Shown here: one piece after another, positions 1-10,388 of the stretch
Layout: each line of letters begins with the position of its first letter
Position numbering within the stretch: the stretch's first letter is position 1
From: Dryococelus australis
Lineage: Eukaryota; Arthropoda; Insecta; Phasmatodea; Phasmatidae
Assembly: GCA_029891345.1 (NCBI GenBank)
Contig: CM056993.1
Span: 106,321,300-106,385,299 of the forward strand
DNA: 64,000 nt
Direction: 5' to 3'
Program-made: the position numbers and the translations under genes
Notes under the pieces: model-generated
The model's database searches: none
What the model was told of the DNA's origin: nothing
The model's input: only the letters and a program-made list of their open reading frames with translations

Positions 1-20
1 AACACTGACCGATGATATAA

Positions 21-635
21 GGCCGTGTCCGAATCCAGGTATATAATTGTGTACTCGCATCCTTGCCTACTTTACACGCCCTTGGCACCAAACTTTATGA
101 ATTCGGACAGGCAGTCTGGTTCGCTTCTGCGACATCAATTAGCCAGCCGATCACTTTTAATGAATGCGTATTCCTACAAATAACTATAAAATTGCAGAAT
201 GCTTTAGGGTTAAATAGAGGATTAAATAATATTTCAGTTTGATATGCATAACTTTTGTAGTCTCTCTGTTTGTTCATGAGTTTGCAATTTTGATTCCGTG
301 TTCTACCGTAGCTTTTGTAGGTTATGAACATTGGCCTAATGCGAATTTATTGTTTAGACCTTACGACAATTATTAACTCAATTCGAAATTACAAACTCCA
401 AAGTAGTAAGGTAACCTTATTAAAATTTAAATAATATAATTACCACGCATATCAATAGTAACCTAAAAATTGTTTCTTAAAATGGCGGCACATGTACTGC
501 AAGTACGCGAGAAGAATACATCTTCTTGTACTCGTTTACTTGCATACGTCACTTGCAATTCGGACAGCACTTATGATGTCACTTCCGGAGATAAGTACAC
601 ACAAGTATGCATTTCAGGCGGATTCGGACACAGCC
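21..635. mobile_element. MITE family B, copy 1
   Basis: A short non-autonomous DNA transposon. The left end reads GGCCGTGTCCGAATCC and the right end is its inverse (GGATTCGGACACAGCC). TAA lies directly outside both ends (18-20 and 636-638), a 3-bp duplication of the kind made by PIF/Harbinger transposases. Internal sequence rich in AAGTACGC-like words is shared with the copy at 22,529-23,533. No coding capacity; the open frames inside are chance. Confidence 0.7.
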
Positions 636-991
636 TAAGTGAGTGCTTTGAGATGCCTGTACACTTCACCTAAACTAGTTTTAATGCAACTAGGATAGAC
701 AAAAATGTAAACAACTGTTAACCACGTGACTTTTAATGAAAGGCAAATGAAGTGGCTGTTTTATTTATAAACTGAAATCAAGTAATAGATTTCCATGAAT
801 ATTTAAAAATGAGAAACGGCCTTAACTTGAGAATCGCGTGGTATTCGAAGTTCACAGAACTAACAGAAATAAAGAATAATCGGGTTTTAAAACAATATAA
901 TCCATTCGCAGTTACCTTACACTTTTATGAAGCACTGCTAAAGTTCTGCTTCCAGGATATTCTTCGCCTCGTGCAAACTAAGCTCAACTAA

Positions 992-1172
992 GGCTGTTTC
1001 AGAATTTTCAAAAATTGCATACTTGAGGGTACTTTTTGCCGGAAGTGACATCACCATGGGTATACTAGCGTTTTTCAAATTCCCAGTATAGTACACACAG
1101 GAAGTGTACTTGGTAAATATTTGAAATAGTATACTTGTGAAGCATACTACGTACCTAAAGCGAGCACTGTTT

Positions 1173-1263
<91 letters not shown>

Positions 1264-2374
1264 TGGGCGTCCAGAAAACCGTCGAAGAGTTTTGTGTGAC
1301 GTTTTGAGAGGCAAAGTATTAGTTCCTGAACGACGAGATTCTGGTGCGCCTTTGACAGCAAAGCCCCATTTCTGCAGCAACACCCAACACCCTTCCATAA
1401 GGGCTGATTTGTGTGATACAAAACTGGCAACTTGACAGTCATATAAGTGACCCAGTCATCCTTACAGAATAGCAATACAATATAATTATATTTCTTGGAT
1501 AAGATTTTAGCATGTAGTAACAAGCCATTACAAAATATTCCACTAGTACATCTATTAATTTGTTGCTTTCTTAATTGGAGCCTAAAAGTATGTTTGCAGA
1601 ATAGAAACATCGCATTATCATTATTATGAAGAAATAAAACAATATAATAAACCCATTATCTGGTAGCAATGCGCTGGTGAAGTAATAGCATTCAAGTTTT
1701 AGGTATGAATATTAATGTGTTACTCTTGCCGTTTTCTTTGTTGTGTACATGAAACAATAATAAATTTATTTCTAGGAGCTCATAATTGAAATGTTAACAC
1801 TTAAGTGTTACTGCCAAGGTGTTCATTTCATTAGTAACAGACTGCTTGTATGCGAGATAGCTACAGGATTTGTTCTATAGCATGAAAGCAAAGCATAAAT
1901 ACGTTTCTTGAATGGAGAAAATGTTTGCGTGTATGAAGTAATAATATGTGAGTCTATAACACATCTGCAGTACACATGATCCAGCTTCACATGCATGGCA
2001 GTGTGCGGCTGAAGTGATTATGTGATACAGAGTTACAAAGAAACAAATGAAACATAACTTCATTAGTAAATGATACGCACCTATTATTGCTCCTATTATT
2101 AGTTTATTTAAAGGCATGTTTCCGCGCTGGCCCTCGTGGTTATTTATTTACTTTGTCAAAAACCATAGATGACGTAATGTATTCATAACACTGTGCATCA
2201 AATTTCCTGTTGTCACATCGTATCTGATATTTCCGCCAGAATGGGCGACCAGTTTAACATGACGAGGAGAGTACTGGTCCGAATAGTTTCAACAAGTACA
2301 CAACTAGTACACATCACTGCTCGTACGCAAATGTATATGCTTCACAAGTATACACTGAGAATCCAGAAACAGCC
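992..2374. mobile_element. MITE family E
   Basis: The left end reads GGCTGTTTCAGAATTTTC and the right end is its imperfect inverse (GAGAATCCAGAAACAGCC). TAA flanks both ends (989-991, 2375-2377). The element is inserted inside repeat R, so it is younger than R. It contains a long (AT)n array and a block around 1260-1620 that reads open on the minus strand only because of the AT repeat. No transposase is recognised, so it is non-autonomous. The termini resemble those of family B. Confidence 0.7.
1175..1260. repeat. (AT)n microsatellite
   Basis: About 85 bp of uninterrupted AT dinucleotides inside MITE E. The poly-IY 'proteins' read across it are artefacts of the repeat. Confidence 0.97.
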
Positions 2375-2720
2375 TAATACTAGAAAATTATACTAAAGGA
2401 CAACACACCGAATTCATGCGCACTCGATTTGTAATAATACTTAGCATGAGAACTATTTCTTACTGGGCGCTACCAACACACATATTTTCTCACTGTTTTT
2501 ATTCACAATTATTATTAACAAAATATTATAATTATAAATAAAATATTGTTAAAACTTTAATTTAAGGAAAAATAAGATACTTTTACGTTAACAGAACTAT
2601 AAAAGGGTTGTGATACATGGTGTGTTTAGGAAATAACTAAACACATTATACATGGGGTGATTTTTCAAAGGTTTGATTCAATAAGTGTAAAGAAACCGCG
2701 AATAGACTATAATTTTTTTC

Positions 2721-2940
2721 TTGGCGCCCGCGAGGTCCGGTTGCTCGAAGCTGTGTGGTGGCGGGGTGGCAGTTGCGACGTTATTGTCCCACGGCTCGCC
2801 CCTCCTTCCCCACCCTGCCACCATGCAGCGCGGCGAGCGACGCGCGCACAGGTGGCCGCTGCAAGGCGCCCGCCAGCTCAGATTTGTCGGCTCGTTACGC
2901 CGCGCGCCCATTCTCCATTCTACACCTCTCCCCCTCAGTA
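2721..2940. other. GC- and CpG-rich segment, unassigned
   Basis: About 200 bp that is much richer in GC and CpG than its surroundings, starting just after repeat R with CTTGGCGCCCGCGAGG. It is followed by a CT microsatellite. Overlapping ORFs on both strands reflect composition. It could be part of a retroelement leader or an old GC-rich repeat; no gene is recognised. Confidence 0.35.
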
Positions 2941-2947
2941 TCTACCA

Positions 2948-2983
<36 letters not shown>
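2948..2983. repeat. (CT)n microsatellite
   Basis: About 17 tandem CT units ending in CTTCCTTT. Confidence 0.95.
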
Positions 2984-2985
<2 letters not shown>

Positions 2986-3337
2986 TTTCTGCCTCTACAG
3001 CCCTTCTCTTACCTCTCGCCACTCCGACTATTAAACAATTGCCGGCAATATGCACTCGTCTTACCCACCTACATACACCATTCCTTTCCCGCGAGATCAA
3101 CTTAAACTTCGTTTTTGGCGCCCCGGCTGGTTCACCGCACATTTCCATTTTACCATCGCCTACGTATCACTACATCAGACAGATGTTTGGGTATAACGTA
3201 GAATCACAGAGTGCTTAAGTAAAGGATGTTTACGGTTATTTTAGCACTTCTGAAATGAAATGAACCACTGAAAAATCTCACTGCTCACGCCTGCATATAT
3301 TTTGACGGGCAAACTTAGTGGCGTGCGCCCTAGTATA

Positions 3338-3745
3338 GGCTGTTCACGGTAAAGTGAGCACTTTTGAGGGCCTAGTTACTTTTTTATTCCAGACACTTTT
3401 TATTCTGCAACCACCTTTTCAATAAATTTTACTCTGTAAGTATAAACACAGTGTGTAGATTCCATCGCACTCGGAAATTAACGTCTAGGGCTAACATATA
3501 AGATATGGTCACTTTACCGTTAATAGCCTATAACGACGCGATTACTGAAATTATTTCGTTTGCTTTCTTTTTGTCTTGGAGCTTATAGGAATAAGAGCTT
3601 GCTAGTTTTTTTTATTTTTTATATTTACTTTAAAATGACCAGGTCCATCACATTGTTACTTCTACATATGGTGGAAGAGTACACAATCTGCTTTAGTAGA
3701 TCTTTAGCAGGGCTTTCAAAAGTGCTTAGTTGAGCGTGAACAGCC
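3338..3745 (+). mobile_element. MITE family A, copy 1 (complete)
   Basis: Bounded by GGCTGTTCACGGTAAAGTG at the left and an inverse AAAAGTGC...GTGAACAGCC at the right, flanked by TATA on both sides. It belongs to a subfamily also seen at 16,485, with a shared CAACCACCTTTT and CGCACTCGG interior. Its 3' side contains the GTAGATCTTTAGCAGGGCTT word present in most family members. Non-coding. Confidence 0.8.
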
Positions 3746-4734
3746 TATACAGTTGTGAAATGTCCAGCCAAACGGCCTCACTGGCCGGCAATCACGGGAC
3801 TTCGTTCTACAGTCAGCTTCTTGGCCAATCGGACTCGATGCCCGTTTCCCCAGCTTCGCCCAGCCAATGGGCGAGCGAGTTCGCTTACATCACAATAAAC
3901 GCCACGTCATTTCGCTGTGGTAGAACGACACTGTCTTAGAACGGAACATCGTACTGGACTGTAAACAACACGCAGAACTCGTTTAATTGTAGTAGGCATT
4001 ACAGTCATACTACTTTATAATGAGTATAGCGTGTTTTAAATGCGCTGCAAACTGTTTGAAATACACGTTTCTTCTCGAAATTATTATTGATGATGATAAT
4101 AATAATATTAGTAAATTGTCTTTGTTTGGCGCAGTTAAGGCACTTTTATAATTTACACTTGGTTATTACGGGTTAGAACATATATAAAAAAAAGAAATAA
4201 TAGAACTTACAAATTAACAAACACTACAGAAAATCAATAGTCATTACTAGACATCGATGGAACAGGTATTTAATACTAAATAGTGCCATGCATATTTAAG
4301 TATTGAAAAATCCTTTAATTCCAGTGGTGATTATTAAGTTTAAAAGAGTCCATAAAACACAGATGAACGGGCAGCTAGCTATTAAGTCAAACTATTCACC
4401 ATATAAACGCAAGAATATAGTATATTTGCACAAACGCATAAATGCACGACGTGCGTCCAGTATGCTCATCTACGGAAAGAACGCACACTACAAACGAGAA
4501 CTAATGCGTGCGTACAAATTGTCACGCACGTTAGAAACTCAATTTCAAAGTACTTCGAAACCGGCGAACAACGGTTTTTCTTTTCAAAGCGCTGCAGCTC
4601 TAAATATACGCATATGTTTCCTTACAAAACTACAAAACTCCTCAAGGGCACTGTACTGCACCTTCCTACACACTTTCCACAAATCAAATAATAGAGTCAC
4701 AGCTCAAAGTCCCTTACGTATAAACATTTCACTG
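3746..4734. other. Unassigned sequence
   Basis: Holds a GC-moderate block (3760-3950), an AT-rich block with ATG/AAT runs (4080-4300), and sequence from 4540 that resembles 22,300-22,528 (AAACCGG..., AATAATAGA...). The plus-strand frame from 4303 to 4890 is open but matches nothing I know and ends in repeat R, so I do not call it a gene. Confidence 0.4.
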
Positions 4735-5145
4735 TTGCTTCACGCTTTTCTGAAGCCCTGCTTAAGTTCTGCTTCCAAGATATTCCTCCGCCTCGTGCAA
4801 GCTAAACTTAAACTAAGTCTGGAAAAACACACCAGAGCGCTTTCCTGCGCGCTCAGTTGTAATATTATTTTGCATGAGCACTATTTATAACTACGCGCTA
4901 CTAACACACATTTTTGCTCACTCTTTTTATTCTTGTTTATTACAAAAGAAATATTATAATGTAGAAATAAAATATAGGTAAAACTTCAATTTAACAAAAA
5001 AATGTACGATACGTATGTGTCTACAGAGGTATGAAACGCTTGATACATGACAAATTTAGGAAATAATTAAATACGTTATAGATGGCGTGATTTTTTAAAG
5101 ATATGTGTTAAAAAGTCGAAAGAAACTGTGAATGGACTATAAACG
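4735..5145 (+). repeat. Dispersed repeat R, copy 2
   Basis: Continuous version of the repeat that is interrupted at 925-2720. It starts near CTTCACGCTTTTCTGAAGCC and ends at GTGAATGGACTATAA. Used as the reference for showing that copy 1 is split. Confidence 0.6.
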
Positions 5146-5539
5146 TGCGACGCGAACACTGCACGCCAGTTCAGAACCGTGCGCTTAATACGAGATTGTG
5201 ATCTATCAATTTGTCTTACTTTGTATGTTACGCAGTTATTTTAGTACCAATATTTATAGCATGTATAACCTCATGTTGTAATGTTATATCCGAAGTTTAT
5301 GAACAGAATGTGCAAAGTTTAGTATGCAAAGCTTTAGAATTTTTTTTAAGGTATCGATTAACTGAATTATTATTATTGTTATTAGTAGTAGCAATAGTAG
5401 CAGTAGTAGTCTGCCTTAATGGTGACAGGTTTTTGATATCTGGATTTTTGAATATTACGATACCTTTCTTAATTTGTACAGTGAAACCAGTTAATTAATT
5501 TACATACAATTGTTGAAATATTTATAGTTAGATTAGTAT
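5146..5539. other. Unassigned sequence with TTA/GTA triplet runs
   Basis: Contains a short leucine/valine-rich frame (5211-5498) made of imperfect TTATTATTG and GTAGTAG triplets. The hydrophobic look follows from the triplets, so no gene is called. Confidence 0.35.
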
Positions 5540-5775
5540 TATGGATTGTTATATTAGCGTAGTGTAGATTACATTGCCAGTTAGTCATGGCAGCAAGATA
5601 TATTGATCTATGTAATTTTCTTCTTTTTTTTACTTCAATTATTGTTTTTATATATAGGATGTATGTATGTGTACAATTGATTCAGTGGCAGAGAAGGCAA
5701 ATTATGGCTTAACTGCGCCCACAGAAAAATGAGGCGAAATAAATAAATAAATATAAATATATAAATAAATAAGGT
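5540..5775 (+). mobile_element. Probable 3' end of a non-LTR retrotransposon
   Basis: Ends in a short-period (AAATA)n tail. The preceding AGAGAAGGCAAATTATGGCT...GAGGCGAAATAAATAAA has the same plan as the tails at 15,340-15,875 and 59,153-59,443. Only the 3' untranslated end is present; there is no reverse transcriptase sequence. Confidence 0.45.
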
Positions 5776-7019
5776 ATGAAAGAAGAAAACAAAACCTCTG
5801 ACAGTATAGGATCGTAAAAAAATTGCACAAGATAGCTAAATAGTTAATTGGATGTATGTGAATAACCAGCAAAATAGTCGTAAACTGAAGCTGGACTAAT
5901 ATGCCATTAATAAAGTACCATATATACTAGTGTGCGCAAGGATAATAACTTCGCTAGGTTTTACTTCATCTACTAACCATGGACGACACACACACATGCA
6001 TGCCTTAACCGGGGTTCTAGTCCGAAACATCTTTATCCAGGGATTATTAAAACAGTTATGCCTGAGATCCCTTGCCACACTAGGAAAGCATATCTAATGC
6101 GTGTATGCCACGATAGAAGATCCCTTGGAAGATTCTATGCAAGGTTGCATCGCCGCTTGTATTGATGATTCCACGGAGGATTTGGCCATCTGCTGGCCGT
6201 TCTCGTGGTTTTTCGTAATTGGTCGTGTGCAATTTGAGAGACAGGCGTATTTCGCGAATATATTTATGGTTATGCTATACTTCAGTATCCTATGTTTAAA
6301 ACTACAACTTCCTTTAGTTATTGGCCGCATGACTACGGGAGAAGACATGTTCCTATTAGACTGGGCCAGTCGCGATAAAGTACTCCGAAACCGAACGTCC
6401 ATGTTTCGCAGACAGACACTTAAGGTACGTGACATTAAAAATCATCCAACCACGACAGTGCATAATGAACATAAGTGCTTTGGAGTACAGCTGGTCTTGA
6501 AATCGTTTCGTGAAAAACACCTGTCCCTAGCAATTTTCAATGGAAGGTTTCCTCCTAGTAGGTTGAAATTTTAACCAATGAAAGAGAGTTTGGTAGAGTC
6601 ATTTTGTTAATTTTGTTTTGAGAAAGAGAGCAAAGTTATTAAATACGAGTAAATAGAAAATAAAAATACCCGAAAAATGTTTAGGCCAGCTTATCCTAAA
6701 AAAAAAATCATTGTTTAAAAATTATGGTCACAATCGTTGTAAGAACAAAACGATCAGGCTGTGTGCATAACCGCATACTGCTGAAATCGCGAGTGAAGAT
6801 TGTTCCTGAACAAGCACAGTTGAAGTAAAATCTAAAAAAATATATATATACTAGTCTTTACTTGTGCGGCAACAAGTATCGTTGGATAGGTTATTCCAAA
6901 GAACCCTCCGTACCTACTTGCTTGCACGCTCGGGTAGCAAACCTCGTGGAAACTTCCACCCGAGCATACTCTAAAACTGTTGCTGTCAGCTTGGTAACCT
7001 ACATGCCAGCCGGCAGCCC
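5776..7019. other. Unassigned sequence
   Basis: Mostly unique-looking. A 157-codon plus-strand frame (6101-6574) is open and the opposite strand is also open over 6094-6435. Neither shows a family motif I recognise and no splice or promoter context supports them. It could be an old DNA-transposon interior. Confidence 0.3.
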
Positions 7020-7290
7020 AACCAATATGTATATAATATATAATATTATATATAACATATAATACATATTATTATGTTACTTATTACATGTATGTTATTC
7101 AATGTATTTTATATTTCATCTAATTTAATATATAATTAATCTAATTTATTATATATCATATCTAATTTATAATATTTATTTTATTATATATATACGTAAT
7201 ATAATATTAACTATAATATATAATATATAAAATGTATATAACCTTATGCAATTATCTATATAATATATAAAATAATAGCGTAATCACTAT
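7020..7290. repeat. AT-rich low-complexity block
   Basis: Long run of TATAATATA-type words with almost no G or C. Confidence 0.9.
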
Positions 7291-7479
7291 TCGTATCATG
7301 CAGCAGCCTAAGTAGCCAATGACACACAAGTCCCATTCCCAGAGTTTCATACAGTTAATAGCAGCTACGCCATTTCTGTGTGCTTACGGTACTCTTTGCC
7401 AGTACACATAGGCTGTCCCGCCTATGGCAGATGCAAACTAACCCTTAGAGCAGCACCGATGCGTCTACAGACGGCCGGA

Positions 7480-7748
7480 ATGGTGATAAAGAAGGTGATT
7501 GAAGAGATTTGGGCGACTCTTAACAGCGCGGTCTTGAGAGCCGATGAGGGTGCTTGAGGTGAGTATGGAGTAGTGCCGGTGAGGAGAGGTCGGGGGAAAC
7601 GGGAGATCTCCGAGAAAAGCCCACCGACCAGCGGTATCATCCGGAACGATTCCCACATCAAAAATCCGGGAGTGACCCGGCCGGGAATTGAACCCTGTTC
7701 GCCCGGGTGGTAAGGCGAGTAGTCTGACCAGTCCAACACCGCGGCCCC
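7480..7748 (-). mobile_element. tRNA-derived SINE, full length
   Basis: Read on the minus strand it starts with a tRNA-like head of about 75 bp with A-box-like GGACTGGTCAGACTA and B-box GGGTTCAATTCCCGG. It continues through GGGAATCGTTCCGGATGATA, a central TTTTCTCGGAGATCTCCCG block and a tail GCTGTTAAGAGTCGCCCAAA. Related copies are at 24,140, 52,040, 53,537 and 56,975. It would be transcribed by RNA polymerase III from the internal A/B boxes and mobilised by a partner LINE. Confidence 0.85.
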
Positions 7749-8071
7749 ATTTCGCGTCTGTGTATTTACCTTCTGTGTGACTCGGGTCTACGTCTGTGTG
7801 CCGTAGAAGCAGGTGGAGCAGCACGTTGGGGCAACGAGGCTGGACGCTGAGTGGCGCGCGGCAGGAAGTGTCCTCGTGCTCGATAGCGCAAGGTCGCTGC
7901 CGCCGAAGGTCACCGCCCGCCCAGCTGGCCGGGCGCGGCCCCTGCCTGCCAGCCTGTGTCCTTGTTCCGGCTCCAGTCAAGCTCCTCTCCTGCTTGCTTT
8001 CTCCGCTACTCGCTTATACCTGCACTGTAAATTATATCGAGGTAAAATTACCTTACATGTAAGGGAAGTTA
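7749..8071. other. GC-rich unassigned segment
   Basis: CpG-rich around 7830-7980. Open frames occur on both strands, as expected from composition. Nothing recognised. Confidence 0.3.
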
Positions 8072-8307
8072 GGGCCGGTTTCACAAACGAAGATCAACTT
8101 TTCGGAATATCGAGATAATTTTATCCATATCAGAGGTTTAGCTTCGATTTTAATCTCTATAATGTTCAGCGTGTTTCACCACGTTTAATGTCTATAAAGA
8201 ATATATCGTAAAAATTATCTCGATATTCTGATTTAATCCCGATTTTCTCTTGGTAAACATTAGAGATTTTGCTTTCAGCTGGTACAGAGAAATCATTTTG
8301 AGAAAGT

Positions 8308-8556
8308 ATGGCAAGTCGGGAAGGCATTGTGGTCGTCAGGAAACAGCGAACCCGAACTTTTTCATCCCATGAAAAACACAGTTTGTTAGAATTAGTTACA
8401 GAACATTTCAATAACATTGAAAATAAACGAACTGATGCTGTGACACAACAAAATAAAGCGAAACAGTTGCGAACGATTGCGAATAGTTTCAATTGTACAT
8501 ACTGTGATCACTACAGAACAACAGACAACTTTAAGGCGGTGTGGGATAACCTATAA
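8308..8556 (+). pseudogene. Myb/SANT-like DNA-binding protein, N-terminal part
   Basis: Starts at an ATG followed by MASREGIVVVRKQRTRTF. The pattern RTFSSHEKHSLLELV, then NIENKRTDAV, then KQLRTIANSFN fits the Myb/SANT-like domain of MSANTD3/4-type and Harbinger accessory proteins, where a trihelical domain binds DNA. The frame ends at 8556 after FKAVWDNL, just where the third helix of the domain should continue. A coiled-coil C terminus lies about 300 bp further on with stops and shifts between. I infer a disabled two-part protein; an intron is a less likely reading. Confidence 0.6.
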
Positions 8557-8844
8557 AACCATACGCGAAAAACCTATCTAGACAGACGTGTCCATGCTAA
8601 GTGGTCCAGTGTGTTCTGTCCTCAAATTAGCCACCCAAGATCACTGTATACTGTCACCAGTAAAGTCAGTGGAATGTCATTCCACTAGAGACTTAGTTGT
8701 CATAAACACAGCTCAGATGAATAACCCTGCAAATGCTTAAGATAACTATACCTCGACTGGGTCCGATGGTTGGAGGACAGTCTCTGCTGGCTGACGTAAG
8801 TGCCGGCATATAGCAAAAATTGAGTTCACAAAAAGTTTGCAATT

Positions 8845-8980
8845 AAAGAAAACGAGGCAATGAAAGAGATTCGTCAACTAAAGTTACAACAGGAAGAAGA
8901 AAGAACTAAACAGGAGAAGCTTCAAAGAGAACTCTTAACTTTGCTAATCCTAAAACTAAAAACAAAACTAAGTAACTAAT
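8845..8980 (+). pseudogene. Coiled-coil C terminus of the Myb/SANT-like protein
   Basis: A plus-strand frame with charged heptad-like sequence (EIRQLKLQQEEERTKQEKL) ending in LKTKLSN and a stop near 8980. Proteins of the MSANTD3/4 type often end in such a Glu/Lys/Gln-rich coiled coil. It is separated from the DNA-binding part by about 300 bp containing stop codons. Confidence 0.5.
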
Positions 8981-9824
8981 GTGTTATCTGTTGTGGTTTA
9001 GTTCACAACATCTGTTTTTGAGTATATTTGAAGACATTTTCAATTAAATACACTACTGGTGTTTGTCACATTCTTGATTTGAATTAGGCCTACAAAAGTA
9101 ATTTGTTTATTTTACATCCATACCTAATTTTAATGCAGAATAGTTGTCGTAAAGGAAAATAATAAAACAATATAGTCTGTTTGACATAAGGCGAACGTGC
9201 ACTTTAAACTCTTCATTATAAATTTCCAAATAATTTATTCTTTAATGTAAACATCGCGGACGACAAACAATAAAATCCTCACCACTTTCCTCTTCAAAGA
9301 TTGAAATCGTACATTGCCTGAGCCATTTTCTCTTTATTCTTGATAAAATAATTTTGCCCTCTCGTCACCTTCCCAAAATATTTGTTTATGTTTTATAGTT
9401 TAATCCAGATAATGTGATAAACCACCAAAATTGGCGGGTTAATATTTTATCGAGATATTCAGATAAAATCGAGATTAATGTGTGTAGTGAAATGCAAAAT
9501 ACAGATAATGGAGATTTCTGTCAGTAAATCTCGATAAACTATCATTATCTCGCGTGGTGAAACCGGCCCGTAATTACCGCTACATGTAAGCTAAAATTAC
9601 CTCTTAAATGTAGAGTAAATTTACATAACAAGTAATGTACGATTCCCTAATCGTACGGGGAAAGTACCTGACAAAAGTGGGGGAAAAATCCCATACAAGG
9701 GCAAATTAACTATATCGTATAATAAAATTACATTAAAAAATTCCCCCTCATTATTAGCACATGTTAATTATTACATTTATCTTCTGATGAAACCGAAATA
9801 TCAACACCAAAATTCTCAATATTT

Positions 9825-9930
9825 GCTGGTGTGTAAGCGCGAACCATGGTCCTCTATTACAAGAGGCCGATGCGCTATCCAATACAACACGTGTGTTAAA
9901 GAATTGTTTTTTTTTTTTTTTTTTTTTTTC
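9825..9930 (-). repeat. tRNA-like fragment with an adjacent A-run
   Basis: On the minus strand, GGATAGCGCATCGGCCTC...ACCATGGTTCGCGC has the spacing of a tRNA D-arm/anticodon/T-arm with a degenerate B box, preceded by a run of about 21 A (T9907-9929 on the plus strand). It could be a degraded SINE head or a tRNA pseudogene. It is not an intact tRNA gene: no matching acceptor stem is apparent. Confidence 0.4.
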
Positions 9931-10008
9931 GCCCGTTCCCCCACTTAGCTGTTGAGAATGCTGAAGAGATGCACGCGTCATAAGGTAACTTTCCCATCCA
10001 TGTACGGG

Positions 10009-10123
10009 ATTTTCCAGTAAAGTTGGTAACGATGGATATAAAATAGTTCCATATCTTAACGTCGAATAAAAATTGTTAGGTAATCATTTGTGGTAACTTT
10101 GAAAATTCTCTCTCTCTCTCTCT

Positions 10124-10186
<63 letters not shown>

Positions 10187-10388
10187 TTTTTGATGCATCG
10201 AGTTGTACAAATGAGCAGATTTGAAAAGTATTTACTTTCTTAATAATTTTACAGATCCGTTTGACCGACGCATGAATAAAGTGGCATGGCAATGATAATT
10301 GTACATAATGCGGAAGAATACACGGACTTTATACAAGTAGATCTTAGGCAGGGCTTTCACAAGTGCTCATTTTACCGTGAACAACTTA
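10009..10388 (+). mobile_element. MITE family A, copy 2 (left end missing)
   Basis: Matches the interior and right end of the copies at 21,081 and 46,521 (AGTAAAGTTGGTAACGATGG, GTCGAATAAAAA, AGATCTTAGGCAGGGCTTTC, TTACCGTGAACAACTTATA). The left TIR is absent. A (CT)n array has expanded inside it where sister copies have only TCTTTCGCTTTCTG. Confidence 0.7.
10109..10183. repeat. (CT)n microsatellite inside MITE A
   Basis: About 75 bp of CT with two CCCTC interruptions near the start. Confidence 0.95.

Larger units (their letters stand above)
925..2720 (+). repeat. Dispersed repeat R, copy 1 (split by a MITE)
   Basis: The segments 925-991 and 2375-2720 together match the continuous repeats at 4735-5145 and 15,885-16,235. 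Landmarks in order are a CTGCTAAAGTTCTGCTTCCA-type start, GCGCTA plus an A/C-rich stretch, a GATACATG word and a terminal GAATAGACTATAA. The 1.38 kb between them is a separate MITE. The class is unknown; I see no ORF, LTR or TIR that defines it. Confidence 0.6.
8072..9568 (+). mobile_element. DNA transposon carrying a Myb/SANT-like gene
   Basis: Bounded by inverted GGGCCGGTTTCAC at 8072 and GTGAAACCGGCCC near 9568. Subterminal ATCGAGATA/TATCTCGAT words repeat inside both ends. The interior encodes a Myb/SANT-type protein (8308 onward) and a coiled-coil stretch (8850-8980). No DDE nuclease is recognised in about 1.5 kb, so this copy is probably non-autonomous. PIF/Harbinger elements typically carry a nuclease plus a separate Myb-like protein, which makes that superfamily my best guess. 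No clear target duplication is visible. Confidence 0.65.

Noticed and set aside
1147-1610. Long minus-strand frames with poly-Ile-Tyr
   Set aside because: Created by an (AT)n microsatellite; the same happens at 51,735 and 61,938.
2718-2745. Retrovirus-like primer-binding-site word TTGGCGCCCGCGAGG (also TTGGCGCCCC near 3115)
   Set aside because: No LTR pair, polypurine tract or gag/pol nearby; a short GC word is not enough.
2657-3218. Overlapping frames of 77-165 codons on both strands
   Set aside because: GC-rich composition plus a CT microsatellite; no family motif, and all phases are open.
6101-6574. 157-codon frame as a host gene
   Set aside because: No recognisable domain, overlaps an open antisense frame, and has no splice or promoter context.
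7480-7748. A functional tRNA gene at the SINE head
   Set aside because: A/B boxes are present but the acceptor stem does not pair and the sequence continues into a repeated SINE body.
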